Source of the DNA: Chinchilla lanigera
Taxonomy: Eukaryota; Chordata; Mammalia; Rodentia; Chinchillidae
Length of the DNA stretch: 64,000 nucleotides
Assembly (NCBI RefSeq): GCF_000276665.1
Contig: NW_004955438.1
Coordinates: 11,103,543-11,167,542, forward strand
Direction of reading: 5' to 3'
The notes beneath the pieces are model-generated. The model searched no databases. It saw only the letters and a program-made list of their open reading frames with translations, and was not told the origin of the DNA. Position numbers and translations under genes: made by a program. Position 1 is the stretch's first letter. Each line of letters opens with the position of its first letter. Below, in pieces: positions 63,120 through 64,000 of this stretch.

Positions 63120-63330
63120 TACACTGCCAAACCTTGACACGAGATGGGGCTGTGCAGATATCCCGGTGGGAGCACTGTGAAAGTGCACTGCAGTGTGTTC
63201 CATGTAAAAGCTATGTCAGGGGCTACATCCACAGAAAAGAAAGCCTTGTCCAAATCTGCTACAAAGAGGTAAGTACCCCAGCCCCCTGACAAAGGCAATC
63301 CATCCAGGAGCCGTCAGGAATTTTTCACTG
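63120..63330 (-). pseudogene. ERV reverse transcriptase remnant
   Basis: On the minus strand an open stretch contains FVADLDKAFFSV, the segment before the first catalytic aspartate region, and FTVLPPGYLHSP, the typical fingers/palm motif of ERV-L and related RTs. Downstream, where the catalytic YxDD-type box should be, I read only a degenerate sequence after an in-frame stop. It is a dead relic. Confidence 0.72.
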
Positions 63331-63942
63331 GCCACACAGGCGAATTATAGGGACAATGCGCCAGCCAGATAACTACTACCTTTTCCAGTTCCTGGGTTAT
63401 CCACTGATTTCATCATGTCTGCCTGGCACGCAGAATTCCTTCACAGCAGTCACCTTTTGGGGCACTGAAATGTCGAAGGGGGAAGGCTTCCATGGCCTCC
63501 AGTCACTGTCGTCATGGTGTGTACTTACAGGGAGAATGCCCCTGTAGTATTCTGGAGTCATAGTTCATGGAGCAGATCAACTTCTAAGATGTACTCTGGT
63601 ATTGGAAATATATATACTTTACTCGCTACAGGGCAAATGACCTACTTCTAAGTATACAAAGTTGCTACTACGGTGGTGCTACAACCACCGTAGCCATCTA
63701 TATACAAAGTGGGGCCCTGGAGCTTCTCCAGCTTCTCAAGCAACAGTGTACTCAGCCCTGGTGTCTACTACAGCTAGAACCCATTGGACACTGGTCAGAG
63801 CCCAGTGGATTGCTAGTTCCACATGAGGTCTCCAGTCCCCATGGTTCGCTGTTGGATGAGTATCTTGACTTTGGCCCTACTCAAAAGTGAACAAAATGTC
63901 CAAAGGGCAGGGAGTGAGATGATCTTCCAAATTAATGGTCTA

Positions 63943-64000
63943 GGGCTGGGGATATAGCTTGGTGACACAAGTGCCTGCTTGGCAAGCACAAGGTCCTGAG
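63943..64000 (+). repeat. ID SINE, cut by window end
   Basis: GGGCTGGGGATATAGCTTGG to GCACAAGGTCCTGAG at the last base. Confidence 0.9.

Larger units (their letters stand above)
61400..63930 (-). mobile_element. Decayed endogenous retrovirus (ERV-L-like pol, env-like segment)
   Basis: Reading leftward on the minus strand there is a reverse-transcriptase-like region (about 63450-62880), then unassigned retroviral-looking sequence, then an envelope transmembrane-like motif near 61760. Frames are broken by stops and shifts throughout and the RT to env spacing (roughly 1.2 kb) is too short for intact RNase H, integrase and surface envelope, so large deletions are implied. No confident LTR pair was found. 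It has no capacity to encode working proteins. Confidence 0.65.

Noticed and set aside
53900..64000. First exon of ZC3H14 (human neighbour)
   Set aside because: I looked for its conserved N-terminal coding sequence on plus and did not see it; it probably lies further right.

Overview
The window is mammalian nuclear DNA, most likely from a non-murid rodent. It carries many B1 SINEs with the rodent-type internal duplication, many tRNA-derived ID SINEs, and older B1-ID composite SINEs, a type I recall from squirrel, dormouse and beaver relatives rather than from mouse or rat. Beaver-like is my best guess, but I cannot confirm the species. Nothing bacterial, phage or CRISPR-like is present.

The one protein-coding gene I can establish is PTPN21 (FERM-domain non-receptor tyrosine phosphatase, also called PTPD1 or PTP-RL10), on the minus strand. 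Ten consecutive coding exons lie between 49567 (start codon) and 3699. All have GT-AG borders and their phases join without a break to give residues 1-331, which is the whole FERM domain plus the start of the linker. The rest of the linker and the catalytic PTP domain lie beyond the left edge. A likely 5' UTR segment (49568-49768) precedes the start codon. Two CpG-rich stretches upstream (about 50.63-51.12 kb and 53.2-53.85 kb, the second interrupted by an assembly gap) are the promoter candidates.

Layout: 1-175 gap; 0.2-49.4 kb PTPN21 exons and repeat-rich introns, including a deleted L1 (about 31.9-35.56 kb), a solo LTR inside a split SINE (5.1-5.5 kb), Tigger-type DNA transposon relics (14.7-15.15 and 35.7 kb) and a serial SINE insertion site (31.13-31.51 kb); 49.4-53.9 kb first coding exon and promoter region; 53.9-64.0 kb intergenic DNA made largely of old repeats, MaLR-like LTR sequence, SINE clusters and a decayed endogenous retrovirus on the minus strand (about 61.4-63.93 kb). 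In human the next gene on this side is ZC3H14; I did not find its first exon here.

I found no new biological system. The most informative observations are about genome history: repeated retroposition into one short target, a solo LTR that splits a composite SINE, an ERV remnant pairing an ERV-L-like polymerase with an envelope-like motif, and an assembly gap in the probable PTPN21 promoter. Repeat family names come from recalled consensus features, not from a database search.
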